From the NCBI RefSeq assembly GCF_040183065.1, contig NC_091127.1, positions 106,858,334 through 106,922,333 of the forward strand: a stretch of 64,000 nt of DNA. The letters are read 5' to 3'. The notes under the pieces are model-generated. The model was not told the origin of the DNA and did not search any database. It was given only the letters and a program-made list of their open reading frames with translations. This stretch comes from Periplaneta americana. Taxonomy: Eukaryota > Arthropoda > Insecta > Blattodea > Blattidae. This document shows, piece after piece, positions 1-10,684 of the stretch (positions are counted from its first letter, which is position 1; each line of letters begins with the position of its first letter). A program made the position numbers and the translations under genes.

Positions 1-716
1 AGCACGAAAAATATACGTAGCAGTTGAAAGATGAACAAACCATTATTATCGAGGTCTCGAAAAGCATGATAGTGTGACGTCAACATATCGTATGTACAGA
101 AGGCTTCGATAACTACATTTGTGAACGTTTTAACGAAACACGATGTTTGAAATTTCATTATTTGAAACGTAGCCTTTCCTATACACAAAGCCCCACATTA
201 CTGACACCATTCATGACCTTCGAAAAACCTCAAATAAAGATAAAGTACATTACGTGAATCACGGCCCTCTGCACAACACTACGAAACGAACTGCAAGATG
301 TCCTACGGTATACTCTTTACTGCGACGGTCGTATATATTTTTTAAATTTAAAGCTTTTGTGAACTTCGCTACAAACCATTTAGATTTTCCCGCAATATTA
401 ATATTATTAGCTTTCGATAGAGACATCACACAACCTTTACAGGATGTATAGTTTTTATAAAATTTTCCGCCACAGTTCAAATTAAATATATAGATTATAA
501 AAGAAAGAACACATACGGGAAGTGATATAAATAAAAGTAATAAAGCAGGAATAGCTGGTAATGAAAAATAATATAAAATGAGTAAAGTAAATAGAAGATA
601 GTATCTATTTTCAATGTACTGTACATTTTTTCAATGGCTAGACACTTAACTTGTCGTTATTACCGCTGATTCTACACGCGTAAAAATTAAATTTTAAAAC
701 ATCGAGTAGGATTACG
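1..716. other. Unannotated AT-rich stretch
   Basis: No repeat shared with the rest of the window and no convincing coding signal. The short open frames on both strands (about 65-73 codons at 254-480) overlap each other antisense and carry no motif I recognise. Confidence 0.5.
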
Positions 717-717
717 A

Positions 718-749
<32 letters not shown>

Positions 750-2145
750 AAAATAGAGCAAGTATTAAAAAGTTAATGCAAAAGGAAAGAAAGAAAACAT
801 AGAACAAAAAGAACTGTACTGACTACAAGAAAAACACAGTAATGGAAAGAAAAAAAAACGAAAGTAGAATATGTAATTATGAAAGAAAGGAAAATAGGGC
901 AAGTACTAAAAGTTAACGCAAAAGGAAAGAAAGAAAACATAGAAGAAAAAACTGTACTGACTAGAAGGAAAACAGAGTAATGGAAAGGAAAAAACGAAAC
1001 TAGAATGTGAAATTATGAAAGAAAGGAAAATCGAGCAAGTACTAACAAGTTAACGCAAAAGGAAAGAAAGAAAACATATAAGAAAAAAACTGTACTGACT
1101 AGAAGGAAAACAGAGTAATGGAAAGAAAAAAACGAACTAGAATGTGAAATTATGAAAGAAAGGAAAATAGAGCAAGTACTAAAAAGTTAACGCAAAAAGA
1201 AAGAAAGAAAACATAGAAGAAAAAAACTGTACTGACTAGAAGGAAAACAGAGTAATGGAAAGGAAAAAAAACGAAACTAGAATGTGAAATTATGAAAGAA
1301 AGGAAAATAGAGCAAGTACTAAAAAGTTAACGCAAAAGGAAAGAAATAAAACATAGAAGAAAAAAACTGTACTAACTAGAAGGAAAACAGAGTAATGGGA
1401 AGGAAAAAAACGAAACTAGAATGTGAAATTATGAAACAAAGGAAAATAGAGCAAGTTCTAAAAAGTTAACGCAAAAAGAAAGAAAGAAAACATAGAAGAA
1501 AAAAACTGTACTGACTAGAAGGAAAACAGAGTAATGGAAAGGAAAAAAAAACGAAACTAGAATGTGAAATTATGAAACAAAGGAAAATAGAGCAAGTTCT
1601 AAAAAGTTAACGCAAAAGGAAAGAAAGAAAACATAGAAGGAAAAAACTGTACTAACTAGAAGGAAAACAGAGTAATGGAAAGGAAAAAAACGAAACTAGA
1701 ATGTGAAATTATGAAAGAAAGGAAAATAGAGCAAGTACCGTACTGAAAAGTTAACGCAAAAGGAAGGAAAGAAAACATATAAGAAAAAAAACTGTACTGA
1801 CTAGAAGGAAAACAGAGTAATGGAAAGGAAAAAAACGAAACTAGAATGTGAAATTATGAAAGAAAGGGAAATAGAGCAAGTACTAAAAAGTTAACGCAAA
1901 AGGAAAGAAAGAAAACATAGAAGGAAAAAACTGTACTGACTAGAAGGAAAACAGAGTAATGGAAAGGAAAAAACGAAATTAGAATGTGAAATTATGAAAG
2001 ATAGGAAAATAGATCAAGTACTAAAAAGTTAACGCAAAAGAAAAGAAAGAAAACATAGAAGAAAAAAAAACTGTACTGACTAGAAGGAAAACAGAGTAAT
2101 GGAAAGAAAAAAAAACTAAACTAGAATGTGAAACGAAAGAAAAAA
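718..2145. repeat. GAAA microsatellite leading into a 139-bp minisatellite
   Basis: A short GAAA run (about 718-750) is followed by about ten head-to-tail copies of a purine-rich unit. Counting the anchor 'gagcaagtactaaaaagtt' gives starts near 755, 897, 1033, 1170, 1310, 1449, 1590, 1729, 1874 and 2012, so the period varies only between 136 and 145 bp. The interior copies are nearly identical and differ mainly in A-run length; the first and last copies are the most diverged. Nearly all purine falls on the plus strand. Purine-rich decay products continue to about 2260. Confidence 0.93.
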
Positions 2146-2811
2146 AACAACTAAAGAAAAAGACAAAGAAGATAGTGTAATGAAGGGTGAAAGAAAAACA
2201 AAAAAGACAACGAAAGGAAGAAAGAAATCTAAAATAATGGGAAGAAAGTTAAGGTAATCTGTAAGAAAGTTTTGAAAGTAATTGTTGTTTTTGCAAACTG
2301 TTCTATACTTGTTGTGTAATTCGTTAATATTATTGTATTATCGTGGCATTTGTATACTCCCACTAGAGGTGGATAATACAATCACGTGGTAAATTAAACA
2401 TTGCCGCTTGAGACAATACACAGCAACACAATGCAATTGCACATGCCCAGTCCCAACAGAAGGGAAATCTATTCCCACTTTCCTCATAACGAATATAACC
2501 CGCCCTAAGGTGCTGGATTTATCAACAAATGCTACGCTGTAACACAGAGCAGAAAATATAAACGAAAGGAATAATGTGCTACGTTTTGTTCCGCGCCATG
2601 ACTACATCATGCAGTAGACTAGTGTTTTGTAATTATTGCTGGCTAGCGTCCTCATTGGGTAAGACATTTTCTCATTTAATTTCTGTCCAATGTGGGACCG
2701 GTGCCCACCCAGCGTAGTGGTGAATTTGTGGAGCTATATGTATTGAGTACCGAAATCCGGTGTCGTAAACCAGATAATAACAGTTGGGGGCAGATCATTG
2801 TGCTGTGCACA

Positions 2812-3015
2812 CATTACGTCTCGTTTTGTCAAGCCACGCGTGATGCGCAGTAGGAGAACAACGTTTCTGTTGAGGGGGTAGGAGTAGAAGGGAAGGTCGG
2901 GCGTGTTTCTAGAGTTCAAGGCAAATTCCCCTATAATTCGTAAGTAGACTCATCCGCTCTCGTGCGCAGCTCTGTAGGAAGAGTGGGGGAGTGTCTGGAC
3001 ATAATGCACGAGCTG
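2812..3015 (-). mobile_element. MITE family 1, copy 1 (TA target)
   Basis: Reverse-complement match to 9719-9933 and 56037-56237, sharing the blocks 'gtctggacataatgca', 'agtgggggagtgtctg' and 'gtagactcatccg'. The right end has the terminus CAGCTC(G/A)TGCAT followed by TA, as in the other copies. The left end is decayed. No coding capacity; a non-autonomous DNA element by structure. Confidence 0.75.
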
Positions 3016-3104
3016 TACCTCTGCACTGGATAAAGGATTGTTCACCTCTGTTTTAAGCATGTGGACGTGAGGCCAGCAGCTGCTGTTCTTGACTCCCACA
3101 GATT

Positions 3105-3565
3105 ATCGTGTCATTCATAATTTAGTGTTCTGCCCAAGGGCAGGTCTTTCACTGCAAACCCAGCTTTCTCCAGTCTTTTCTATTTTCTGCCTTCCTCTTT
3201 TTTCCTCATATGATCCATATATCTTAATGTCGTCTATCATCTGATACCTTCTTCTATCCCGAACTCTTCTCCCGTTCACCTTTCCTTCCAGTTCATCCTT
3301 CATTAGGCAGTTTCTTCTCAGCCAGTGACCCAACCAGTTCTTTTCCTATTCCTGATCAGTTTCAGCATCATTCTTTCTTCACCCACTCTTTCCAACACAG
3401 CTTCATTTCTTATTCTGTCTGTCCACTTAACACATTCCATTCTTCTCTATATCTACATCAGTTGCTTCTATTCACTTCTCTTTACTTCGTCGTAATGTCC
3501 ATGTTTCTGCCCCATACAATGCTACACTCCATACAAAGCACTTTAATGGACTTTAATAATATATT
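3105..3565 (-). pseudogene. LINE reverse transcriptase C-terminus, copy 1
   Basis: The minus strand encodes a decayed end of a non-LTR retrotransposon polyprotein. The clearest part (3333 down to 3115) reads GHWLRRNCLMKDELEGKV, NGRRVRDRRRYQMIDDIK and SWVCSERPALGQN. The same protein end occurs at 20825-21360 (plus) and 46140-46600 (minus), so this is a family. Upstream frames (3440-3560) correspond to the WTDRIRNEAVLERV and VALYGAETWTLR parts of the other copies but are broken. The 3' end carries ATTCATT-type repeats, as LINE tails often do. No endonuclease or RT catalytic block is present, so it is 5'-truncated and dead. Confidence 0.85.
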
Positions 3566-3724
3566 TTGTGAAATTTATTTTAGTATTCTCTGCCTATTGT
3601 TTTCATCCATAAATCAGCGTATTCTGATTTCATTCTTCGCAGGGAATAGACGTTTCTCTTCCTTTCATACATACAGTCACGGACATAGTATTGGAACAGA
3701 GGATTTTGGCAATGAGTTATGCCC

Positions 3725-3975
3725 TATATTATATACTGTATACCCACATTGATCAGCCTTATAGGCTTTGCCGGTAACAACTTTTGTCATGTTTACTATG
3801 CTGCCATCTAGTTGTTACATAAGGAGTCACGTCATAACTCCCGTTTAAATTGCATTAGCTGCTGTACTGCCATCTCATGTTCGTTTACGGCGGACGGGTG
3901 GCGATCCTGGCAGTTGTTTTCTTCAAAGTGCTACCGATTTTAACATAGGGATGACCTATCTGTTACATATAAGAT
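3725..3975 (+). repeat. Dispersed repeat B, copy 1
   Basis: About 250 bp are repeated in inverted orientation at 24605-24860. Shared blocks include 'ggagtcacgtcataactccc', 'gttcgtttacggcgga' and 'gtgctaccgattttaaca'. No terminal inverted repeats or coding potential could be seen; the class is unknown. It abuts the end of the hAT element region that follows. Confidence 0.85.
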
Positions 3976-4105
3976 CTAGGGTTATGCTTATACTCGTATT
4001 TACTACAGATTGAGAGGTATTGGTTTGTTTGATTACGAAGTGTATTCTTCTCTTCCTATTGTACAATAATGTAAAAGGATATTCTAAAGCTCCCTTCCTA
4101 TAGGA

Positions 4106-5085
4106 CAGCGGTGGCGAAAATGTAATCGTGCGCCGAGCCACTGTGTAACCTACAACGTGCATAGCACCTATGGGGGGAGGCGGACACGCGAAGGGGAAGT
4201 GAAGCAACTGTCTGACTTATTAACGGATTTTCAATTTCCTTACGTCAAGCACTTAAATATTATTTTATACAGTACAAGGCTACAAACTAATGTTTAGTAC
4301 GTGTAACGAAAAAAGAAATGAACAATAAATGAACAATATCACAACCTAAAATTAACTGTCTTCAGAATGTGTCTGCGACAAAGTTTCAAAATCAGGAATT
4401 ATGTCACTTACTGCCAGTCGTAGTTGATCACGAAGGTATTTGTCTATCAGTCGTGATCTAAATTTGGTTTTTACTATTTTCATTGTTGAAAATAATTTTT
4501 CACAAACGTAAGTTGTAGCGAACTGGCTTCAACAGAGCAAGCGAAAGAACGAAGATTCGGATATTTATTTTTTGGCAAAGATTTGAAAGTTCAACATTTG
4601 TCAAGTCCTTACATCTAGCTTTCATTTGACGCCACATAGTAAATCAGTCAGTGCAAATTGAAGAGCTAACCGCATTATTCGTACATATGCTGAAAAAGGG
4701 TCGACGTACAGAGATGATGATGATGATGATGATGATGATGACAACAATAAGACTTAATCTTTTAATGTTTCATCGGTAACATGTAGTATAATGCCGTTTT
4801 ATGTTATACAACCGTTTTCCTCGTAATACTTGTGAATAAATCATACATTTAATATTCTCATCATATTGACAGCAAAAAAATGCGTCCTCCCATCCTACTC
4901 GGAACTTTCGTACATGGTTTCGAGAGAGACATATGCCACTCGCAAGTCAGAGACAAATACAAATGGAACGGATTTTGACTCCAGTGAGTGAGAGGGTGGG
5001 AGTTGGCGGAGGTTAGAAGCTAGCGAAATGCACAGCTATCACTGCGAGCCACAATGTCTCGCGATTCACGTTCTCGCCATGGCTG
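4106..5085. mobile_element. hAT-superfamily DNA transposon, 980 bp, both ends present
   Basis: The left end starts CAGCGGTGGCGAAAATG and the right end, read inward, starts CAGCCATGGCGAGAACG. Both are followed by similar subterminal blocks around 'gagccactgt' and 'gctcgcagtga'. The flanks are CTATAGGA (4098-4105) and CTGTAGGA (5086-5093), a probable 8-bp target-site duplication with one mismatch, as expected for hAT. Inside lies a transposase C-terminus on the minus strand. A (GAT)n run sits at 4713-4740. The element is far shorter than autonomous hATs (usually over 2.5 kb), so it is an internally deleted copy. Confidence 0.8.
4352..4690 (-). pseudogene. hAT transposase C-terminal (hATC dimerisation) fragment
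   Basis: Reading 4522 down to 4352 gives an uninterrupted frame of 56 codons to a TAA stop, containing TTYVCEKLFSTMKIVKTKFR, then SRLIDKYLRDQLRLAVSD. The pattern [T/S]Y.CE.LFS.M...K...R..L.D..L...LR matches the hATC dimerisation domain of ZBED/GTF2IRD2-type hAT transposases. Residues upstream (to about 4690) continue in other frames, with a probable frameshift near 4523 and further stops. It lies inside the 980-bp hAT element and is read toward that element's left end. The catalytic DDE core is absent. Confidence 0.8.
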
Positions 5086-5385
5086 CTGTAGGACTGTAGG
5101 ACAGTCTCTTCAGAATTTGTACGGTCGGTTTTAAAATTATGCAACTTAATATAACATCTTACTTGCCCCATCAGCAAGCCAACTACAACATTTGACTTCA
5201 GTTGATTATTATTCACGACTCAACATTTAGTGATATGTCCACATAACTAACCATATGACATACCATTATTGTTCAACGTATAATGATATATTAATGCACA
5301 CACTTACGCATACTATGTTCTCTAAATATAATTTTATTAATGAAAGTTCATTCGCTGTAAAGCACAATGTGTCCAAAAAATGAGA

Positions 5386-5690
5386 TAGTAAACACAGAAA
5401 ACATTTTAAAGCAACAATGTTGAAGATAGATATTTTTGTTTTCCAAAATTGCCGTCATTGAACAGAAACCAAGATGGAGATTTCATTGCAACTAATTAGA
5501 AATTCCTCTTTCAGGTATGTAATAAACGATCTTCGCACAAAATAATGTACGATACACGAGCGGTATGTTTTCTTTCAATTCTCGGAAATTAAAAAAGCTC
5601 AACTACGTTTCGCTTTTTCAAACTTTTCCTCGAAATGAAAACTTCAACATACCGCTCTTGTAACGCATATTACTATTATAATTGCTTTTA
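5386..5690 (+). mobile_element. Dispersed element C (740-bp family), 5'-truncated copy
   Basis: Matches the last 300 bp of the copies at 27756-28470 and 62211-62944, from 'gtaaacacagaaaacatttt' to 'taacgcatattactat'. It contains an internal inverted pair around GAGCGGTATG and CATACCGCTC. No coding frame. Class unknown; lack of terminal inverted repeats and a sharp common 3' end could fit a retro- or Helitron-like mode, but this is inference. Confidence 0.88.
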
Positions 5691-5929
5691 GATATTTGAT
5701 GTTGTAAACACCATTGTACCTGATAATGCCCCTAGGAGGGTGAAAACGTTTGTAGAATAATAGCCTACAACAAATGTAAATACATAAAACACTGAGTTAA
5801 TTTGTTTTATATTTTGCGTTAAGCCATAAGACTGAAAAATTTAACATATTGATACATAACAAAAAAAAGGGGGGGAAATTAGGAGAACGATAGATTATCA
5901 ATATTCTACAGTCGGGTATATCTATAGTA

Positions 5930-6096
5930 GACAATGAAATTGATTGGTATGGGCAAGTTCGGAGGATGGAAAACAATAGACTAGGTATTGAGAGATATTG
6001 GCATTGGAATGGATACCTACAAGAAGGAGTAACAGGGGAAGACCACATGTTACACGGCTGGAGGAAATTAGTCAAGATATACAAAACAAAGTTTAG
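5930..6096 (+). pseudogene. LINE reverse transcriptase C-terminal relic
   Basis: From 5933 the plus strand reads NEIDWYGQVRRMENNRLG. After a one-base frameshift near 6000 it reads LEWIPTRRSNRGRPHVTRL, then EEISQDIQNKV and a TAG stop at 6094. The layout 'W.G.V.RM...RL...(LE)W.P..RR.RGRP....L..I' is the usual C-terminal tail of insect non-LTR retrotransposon polyproteins. It is a different family from the 3.1-kb fragment. The following 'aattaatataag' region shows no clear tail. Confidence 0.75.
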
Positions 6097-6099
6097 AAG

Positions 6100-7165
6100 A
6101 AGGAGACTGTGTGTATGTATTAATATAAGTTAAATTTATTTAGACCTATTGCTGTATAATGATTTATTAAAAAAGCAGTTTTCTTTACAAATACCTTGAG
6201 GCCTCTTTGTGGATTTTTAAACCTTCCACAACGAAATACATACTACAGTTTGTGAACCGTTGGTCTAGACAAAATAGTAGGATTACAGTCATGTCTAATT
6301 TGCCCACGCGCTAAATTGCTCGATGTTACGTGGTTTCTGTAACAAAATGCGGTGAGATTTTGTTAACTACCCCACTTGCCTCCAGGTGTTTGAACTAGTG
6401 AAATGCACTTTGTTGTTGAGAGGGTGATGGGCACAGATTTCTGTAGAATTCCCATCAGCTGAACACGGTCTGTTAGCGTTCATCAAGTGGGGGACCCGTT
6501 CACCTTCACTGCTCTAAGAGAAATCACGCGTGTTTTGTGTAAAGAGTGTTTCCATGTACACCAGTAAAGCGGTGCTGCAGTGCTGCTTGAAATTGCAGTA
6601 TATTGCTACACGATATCGAATTGTACACATAGACGATCCTCTACTAAGATTTATTTTAAATCATCCGTCCTCAAGTGAGGTTGACCAGTGGTATCCGGAA
6701 TTAACAAACATAAAACGATAAAGGGAAATGAAACGAGTAAAATAATTATTCGGTTTGTACATTAAAACAAATATTTATGTGTTAACATATAAATGATAGT
6801 GTAGAATTCGATGAGAAGCCTTCAGAATTTCCATCACTATCTTCTAAACCTCATGAAAGGGAATTTTAAAGGATTTAAGGATATTACATGTAAATTTTGG
6901 TAAACAACCCCTCGCTCCAAAGAGTAAGCCTGTAACATCCCAGTTGTAAAGCGAAATGCCATATTTTTCACTGAGGTATGGAAGACAAGGTATATATTTA
7001 GCTCACTTGTCATCATTTATCTGCAGTGCCTGATTCGTGTCTCGCTCATATCAAATCGTAGAGCCTAAGACCATCGCTTTCTGGATTCTTCTATTGATGA
7101 CAATTATATCCACCCTTCTGTGAGAATCATCTTCAGACACACAAAATAAAAAAGTTACAAATATA
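6100..7165. other. Unannotated stretch
   Basis: No repeat match elsewhere in the window, no terminal inverted repeats and no open frame above about 63 codons. Nothing recognised. Confidence 0.5.
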
Positions 7166-7342
7166 TACATAAGTACGTACGTACATACATACACACACAT
7201 ACATACATACAATATACATACATACATACATACATACATACATACATACATACATACATACATACATACATACATACATACATACATACATACATACATA
7301 CATACATACATACATACATACATACATACATACATACATACG
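7166..7342. repeat. CATA tetranucleotide microsatellite, array 1
   Basis: About 170 bp of CATA/TACA repeats, nearly pure from 7214 to 7340. Open frames across it on the minus strand are repeat translations (Y-V-C-M) and not genes. Confidence 0.97.
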
Positions 7343-7744
7343 AGCATCGATTATCCGAAACAATTGGGGATAACCAATCATTTACGAAAACAATTTGTAC
7401 CGGTGTCATAGAAGCAGTATGAAACAAAGAACCACTGATATTAAACACAAAACTGTACATACAGTATATATTTTGTATCACACGTCTTACAAATTACACA
7501 GAGAACTGATTAACCTAGTTTGACAAGTTCAAAACGACCATTAAAGTAGGCCTAAAGTGTATTATTATTTTTTTTTTGCTTCAGAGCTGAGACTTTTTTT
7601 TTTTTTTTTTTGCCGCTAAATCTCGCAAACAGCGCTAGCGAAACTTGTACATGACGCTCGCTCAAATTTGAATTTGCCGACTCGAACGCTTTCGGTTAAT
7701 CGATGTTTTGATTGATTGGTATTCGGATAATCGATGTTCTACTG
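7343..7744. mobile_element. pogo/Tigger-type MITE between two CATA arrays
   Basis: Inverted arms: 'catcgattatccgaa' followed by 'accaatca' at 7345-7380, and 'ttcggataatcgatg' preceded by 'gattggt' at 7711-7735. The right end reads outward as CAGTAGAACATCGATTATCC with a TA dinucleotide outside (7745-7746), resembling Tigger-type termini (CAGT...TCGATTATCCG). The left terminus seems eroded by the neighbouring microsatellite. Internal T-runs lie at 7569-7610. No transposase. Confidence 0.65.
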
Positions 7745-7830
7745 TACATACATACATAATATTTAATACATACATACGTACATACATATATACGTACGTA
7801 CGTACATACATACATACATACATACATACA

Positions 7831-7862
<32 letters not shown>
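7745..7862. repeat. CATA tetranucleotide microsatellite, array 2
   Basis: CATA/CGTA repeats, pure from about 7806 to 7858. It starts directly at the right terminus of the MITE. Confidence 0.95.
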
Positions 7863-7863
<1 letters not shown>

Positions 7864-7929
7864 GAAACTGTAAGCTTATACACTTTTTTTTAACTATCCC
7901 AGACATTTTAAAAACCGATACTCATTTTT

Positions 7930-8685
7930 AAAATTGCCGCTGCAGATTATTTATTGAATAAGGGCATTTTAAGAAAAAATAACAGAAGGGATATAAATTG
8001 CAAGAAGACAGAAAGCTGTGGGAGTAATAAAGGAAGAATATGGAATAAAATTTGAATTTAAGTTGTGTGTTGATTGACAAGATTAAGGCTGGAATATGTA
8101 CTTGGTGTAGATATGTGAAAGAAAAAGCAGAAAATATAGTATAGGGGAGTCCAAGAAAACCAGAAGAAAAAGAAGTATCGTGATGGCGAAATAACTGAGC
8201 TGATGCAATGTAATAGCAGTTGGATATTTGAGCACTTGCAGGTGATGGCATGTTGAGAAGGAACTTGCTACAGCATTTTACATCCAGACTTGTTTCTGGA
8301 AAGCAGAATTTCCAGTTCACGCGAAATCAAGAGACCAGATCTATAAATTGAACACCATAATCTCGAAGGTTATAATATAAGATCGGATAGTTACGATGAA
8401 GTGATTACAAAGTAATTGTGATTCGCCACAGTTACAGTTGTAAACTTAAAGACACATTTTATTCAATTCAGAGATTGTAAACGATCACAAAACGAAACTC
8501 TTTGCGAATATCAGAGTAAAAGAAACTTTATTACGTCTCTTGTGACGTCACAATGCGTGCTCCAGAGCTGGATTTGGCAACATCCCACCATGCACCCGGT
8601 TGACCCACATCTGATCCGGTTCTATTACCAAACTTGAGAACGTTGACCGCGCTGTCACCTTAAAACACCGGCCACTATCACTGCA
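7930..8685. other. Unannotated stretch with one CRE-type palindrome
   Basis: A 130-codon open frame on the minus strand (8320-7928) is low in complexity and rich in F, S, Y and L, with no motif; I do not call it a gene. The plus strand at 8100-8180 has a weak retrotransposon-tail look (GSPRKPEEKEV) with several stops, too decayed to call. A perfect 14-bp palindrome TTGTGACGTCACAA lies at 8540-8553 (full CRE core). Confidence 0.45.
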
Positions 8686-9118
<433 letters not shown>

Positions 9119-9322
9119 CGGAGGCGTATACTGGTTAAAGGGTTTGGGCTACCGCTGACCCTATAATTACACAAAATATATCTAACAATTACTTTAATTT
9201 TAATTACTATGGTAAAACTAATAATACAAAATTATTACATTATGTTATATTATAAACTTTTTCTTTTGTAATTTCCTTGGGCTACCGCCGGTAGCCCCGG
9301 TAGCCCGCAAAATACGCCCCTG
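9119..9322. mobile_element. hAT-type MITE, about 204 bp
   Basis: The right end reads inward as CAGGGGCGTATTTTGCGGGC and the left as CGGAGGCGTATACTGG. Both are followed by GGGCTACCG-type subterminal repeats ('ggtagccccggtagccc' on the right). The CAGGGGCG terminus is typical of hAT non-autonomous elements. The left flank is microsatellite, so an 8-bp duplication cannot be confirmed. The interior is AT-rich and non-coding. Confidence 0.7.
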
Positions 9323-9718
9323 GCATCCTGTTATCATATTTACTTTATCCGTCTTATTTATCCTATCTATCCGATAAGACAGACAGGCGGACAAGAGTTA
9401 ATTAAGTATGGTATATATTTCTTAACTTTTTATACTGTATATTACTTATAGGAAAAAATGTTACATATAAAAGTTGAAAATAAGAATTAGAGGTGAAGTG
9501 GAACTGATCAGTCCTGAAACTGTGGGAAAGACAATGGATTGCTATTGTGAAAGACTGGAACATTGTCTGCTCGTGAATGTCTCTCATTTCGAACATTCAT
9601 TATTTAATTTGAAATGTTCTCTGAAAACACTCCTTTCTGTGGATAGAGTTTAATATGGATTAAAAATAATTTCAAATCAATAAAGGCATTCTTTAAAGAA
9701 AATTTCAAGGGATCTATA

Positions 9719-9933
9719 CAGCTCATGCATTATGTCCAGACACTCCCCCACTCTTTCTACAGAGCTGCGCATGAGATCGGACGAGTCTACTTACGAATTA
9801 TAGAGGAATGGGTTAGCCTTTGCCTTGAACTCGGTGGACACACGCTCGACCTTCCCTTCTACTCCTAACCCCGCGACAGAAACATTCTTTCCCTACTGCG
9901 CATCGCGAGTGTCTTGACAAGATGCATGAGCTG
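9719..9933 (+). mobile_element. MITE family 1, copy 2 (best preserved)
   Basis: Terminal inverted repeats CAGCTCATGCAT...GTCCAGACACTC (left) and the inverse of CAGCTCATGCATCTTGTCAA (right), flanked by TA on both sides. About 215 bp, non-coding. Related copies at 2812-3015 and 56037-56237. A TA target plus short termini suggests mobilisation by a Tc1/mariner-type transposase. Confidence 0.85.
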
Positions 9934-10009
9934 TAACTGACATGAATGAAATTGTTATGTATCTATATGTAAAATTGAATGTAGATTTCAAAGTATGTAA
10001 GATTTAATA

Positions 10010-10190
10010 TGGTTGAGGTAAGTCGTGGCGGAAAGACTTACTGCCACGAGGCAAGTTATCTGGTTTTGGTTTTTCCAAGGTTTTCCCTCAACTAATTGAA
10101 GTAGAAATGATGGGTAACTTTCGGCGTTGGACCTCGGATCCATTTCGCCATCATCATTACACTTCCCGTCTTTCAACATCACCTCCGTTT
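10010..10190 (+). mobile_element. SINE, ggttttcc-core family, degraded
   Basis: Contains 'ggtttttccaaggttttccc' followed by a tail ('gggtaactttcggcgttgga', 'ctcggatccatttcgccatc') that matches the minus-strand SINE at 30530-30740. The tRNA-like head is not clear in this copy. Confidence 0.65.
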
Positions 10191-10560
10191 GTTTCCTTGG
10201 TTTCGGACTTGCTCCGATGTAGAGTCGTCTGCTGGCCGTCGCCGAATTTGAACCCCATGGATATGTGGTCATTCGTTGTTGGTGGTAGCGCTATGCTCCG
10301 TGGGTTCTACATTGGGCTCATGGTAACTCCTGGGACCGGGGTTGAGGGACTGCGGTGAGACCTACTCGGAAAGGTAAAGGAATCATGTAGGCTGTATTGG
10401 AGTTCGGAGGCAGCGTGCAGTGACACCTTTAGCGCGGGGAGGGCCTTTGGACATGCACACCATTCCATCCCGGGTAGTACAGTGGGCCCTCTCGAGCGGT
10501 CTGCGTGCGAGGACAATTCCAGTCAGTGCCCTTCCCTAAAAAGGGAATGATATAAAATTT
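10190..10560. other. GC-richer segment of unknown nature
   Basis: Conspicuously richer in G+C and CpG than its surroundings. Overlapping open frames occur on both strands (83 codons plus, 69 codons minus), and none shows a motif. It directly follows the SINE tail and may belong to a longer repeat, but no second copy exists in this window. Confidence 0.35.
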
Positions 10561-10644
10561 AATATAGGATACCATTAAAAAATGTTTTTGCCACACACTG
10601 TATACCTGAATCAATATTTTGTAAGCACACTGCCATAACTACTT

Positions 10645-10684
10645 CTAATTGAGGTTCTGGCTGATATGTACATCTGGTTATGAG
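10645..10684 (+). repeat. Dispersed repeat D, left half (interrupted copy)
   Basis: 'attgaggttctggctgat..gtacatct' matches 21661-21690. The repeat resumes at 12884 after the 2.2-kb element, so this copy is split by that insertion. Confidence 0.88.

Noticed and set aside
7051..7481. Minus-strand open frames of 82-108 codons
   Set aside because: They translate the CATA microsatellite (Y-V-C-M repeats).
7928..8320. 130-codon minus-strand frame
   Set aside because: Low-complexity F/S/Y/L product, no motif; length is within chance for AT-rich DNA.
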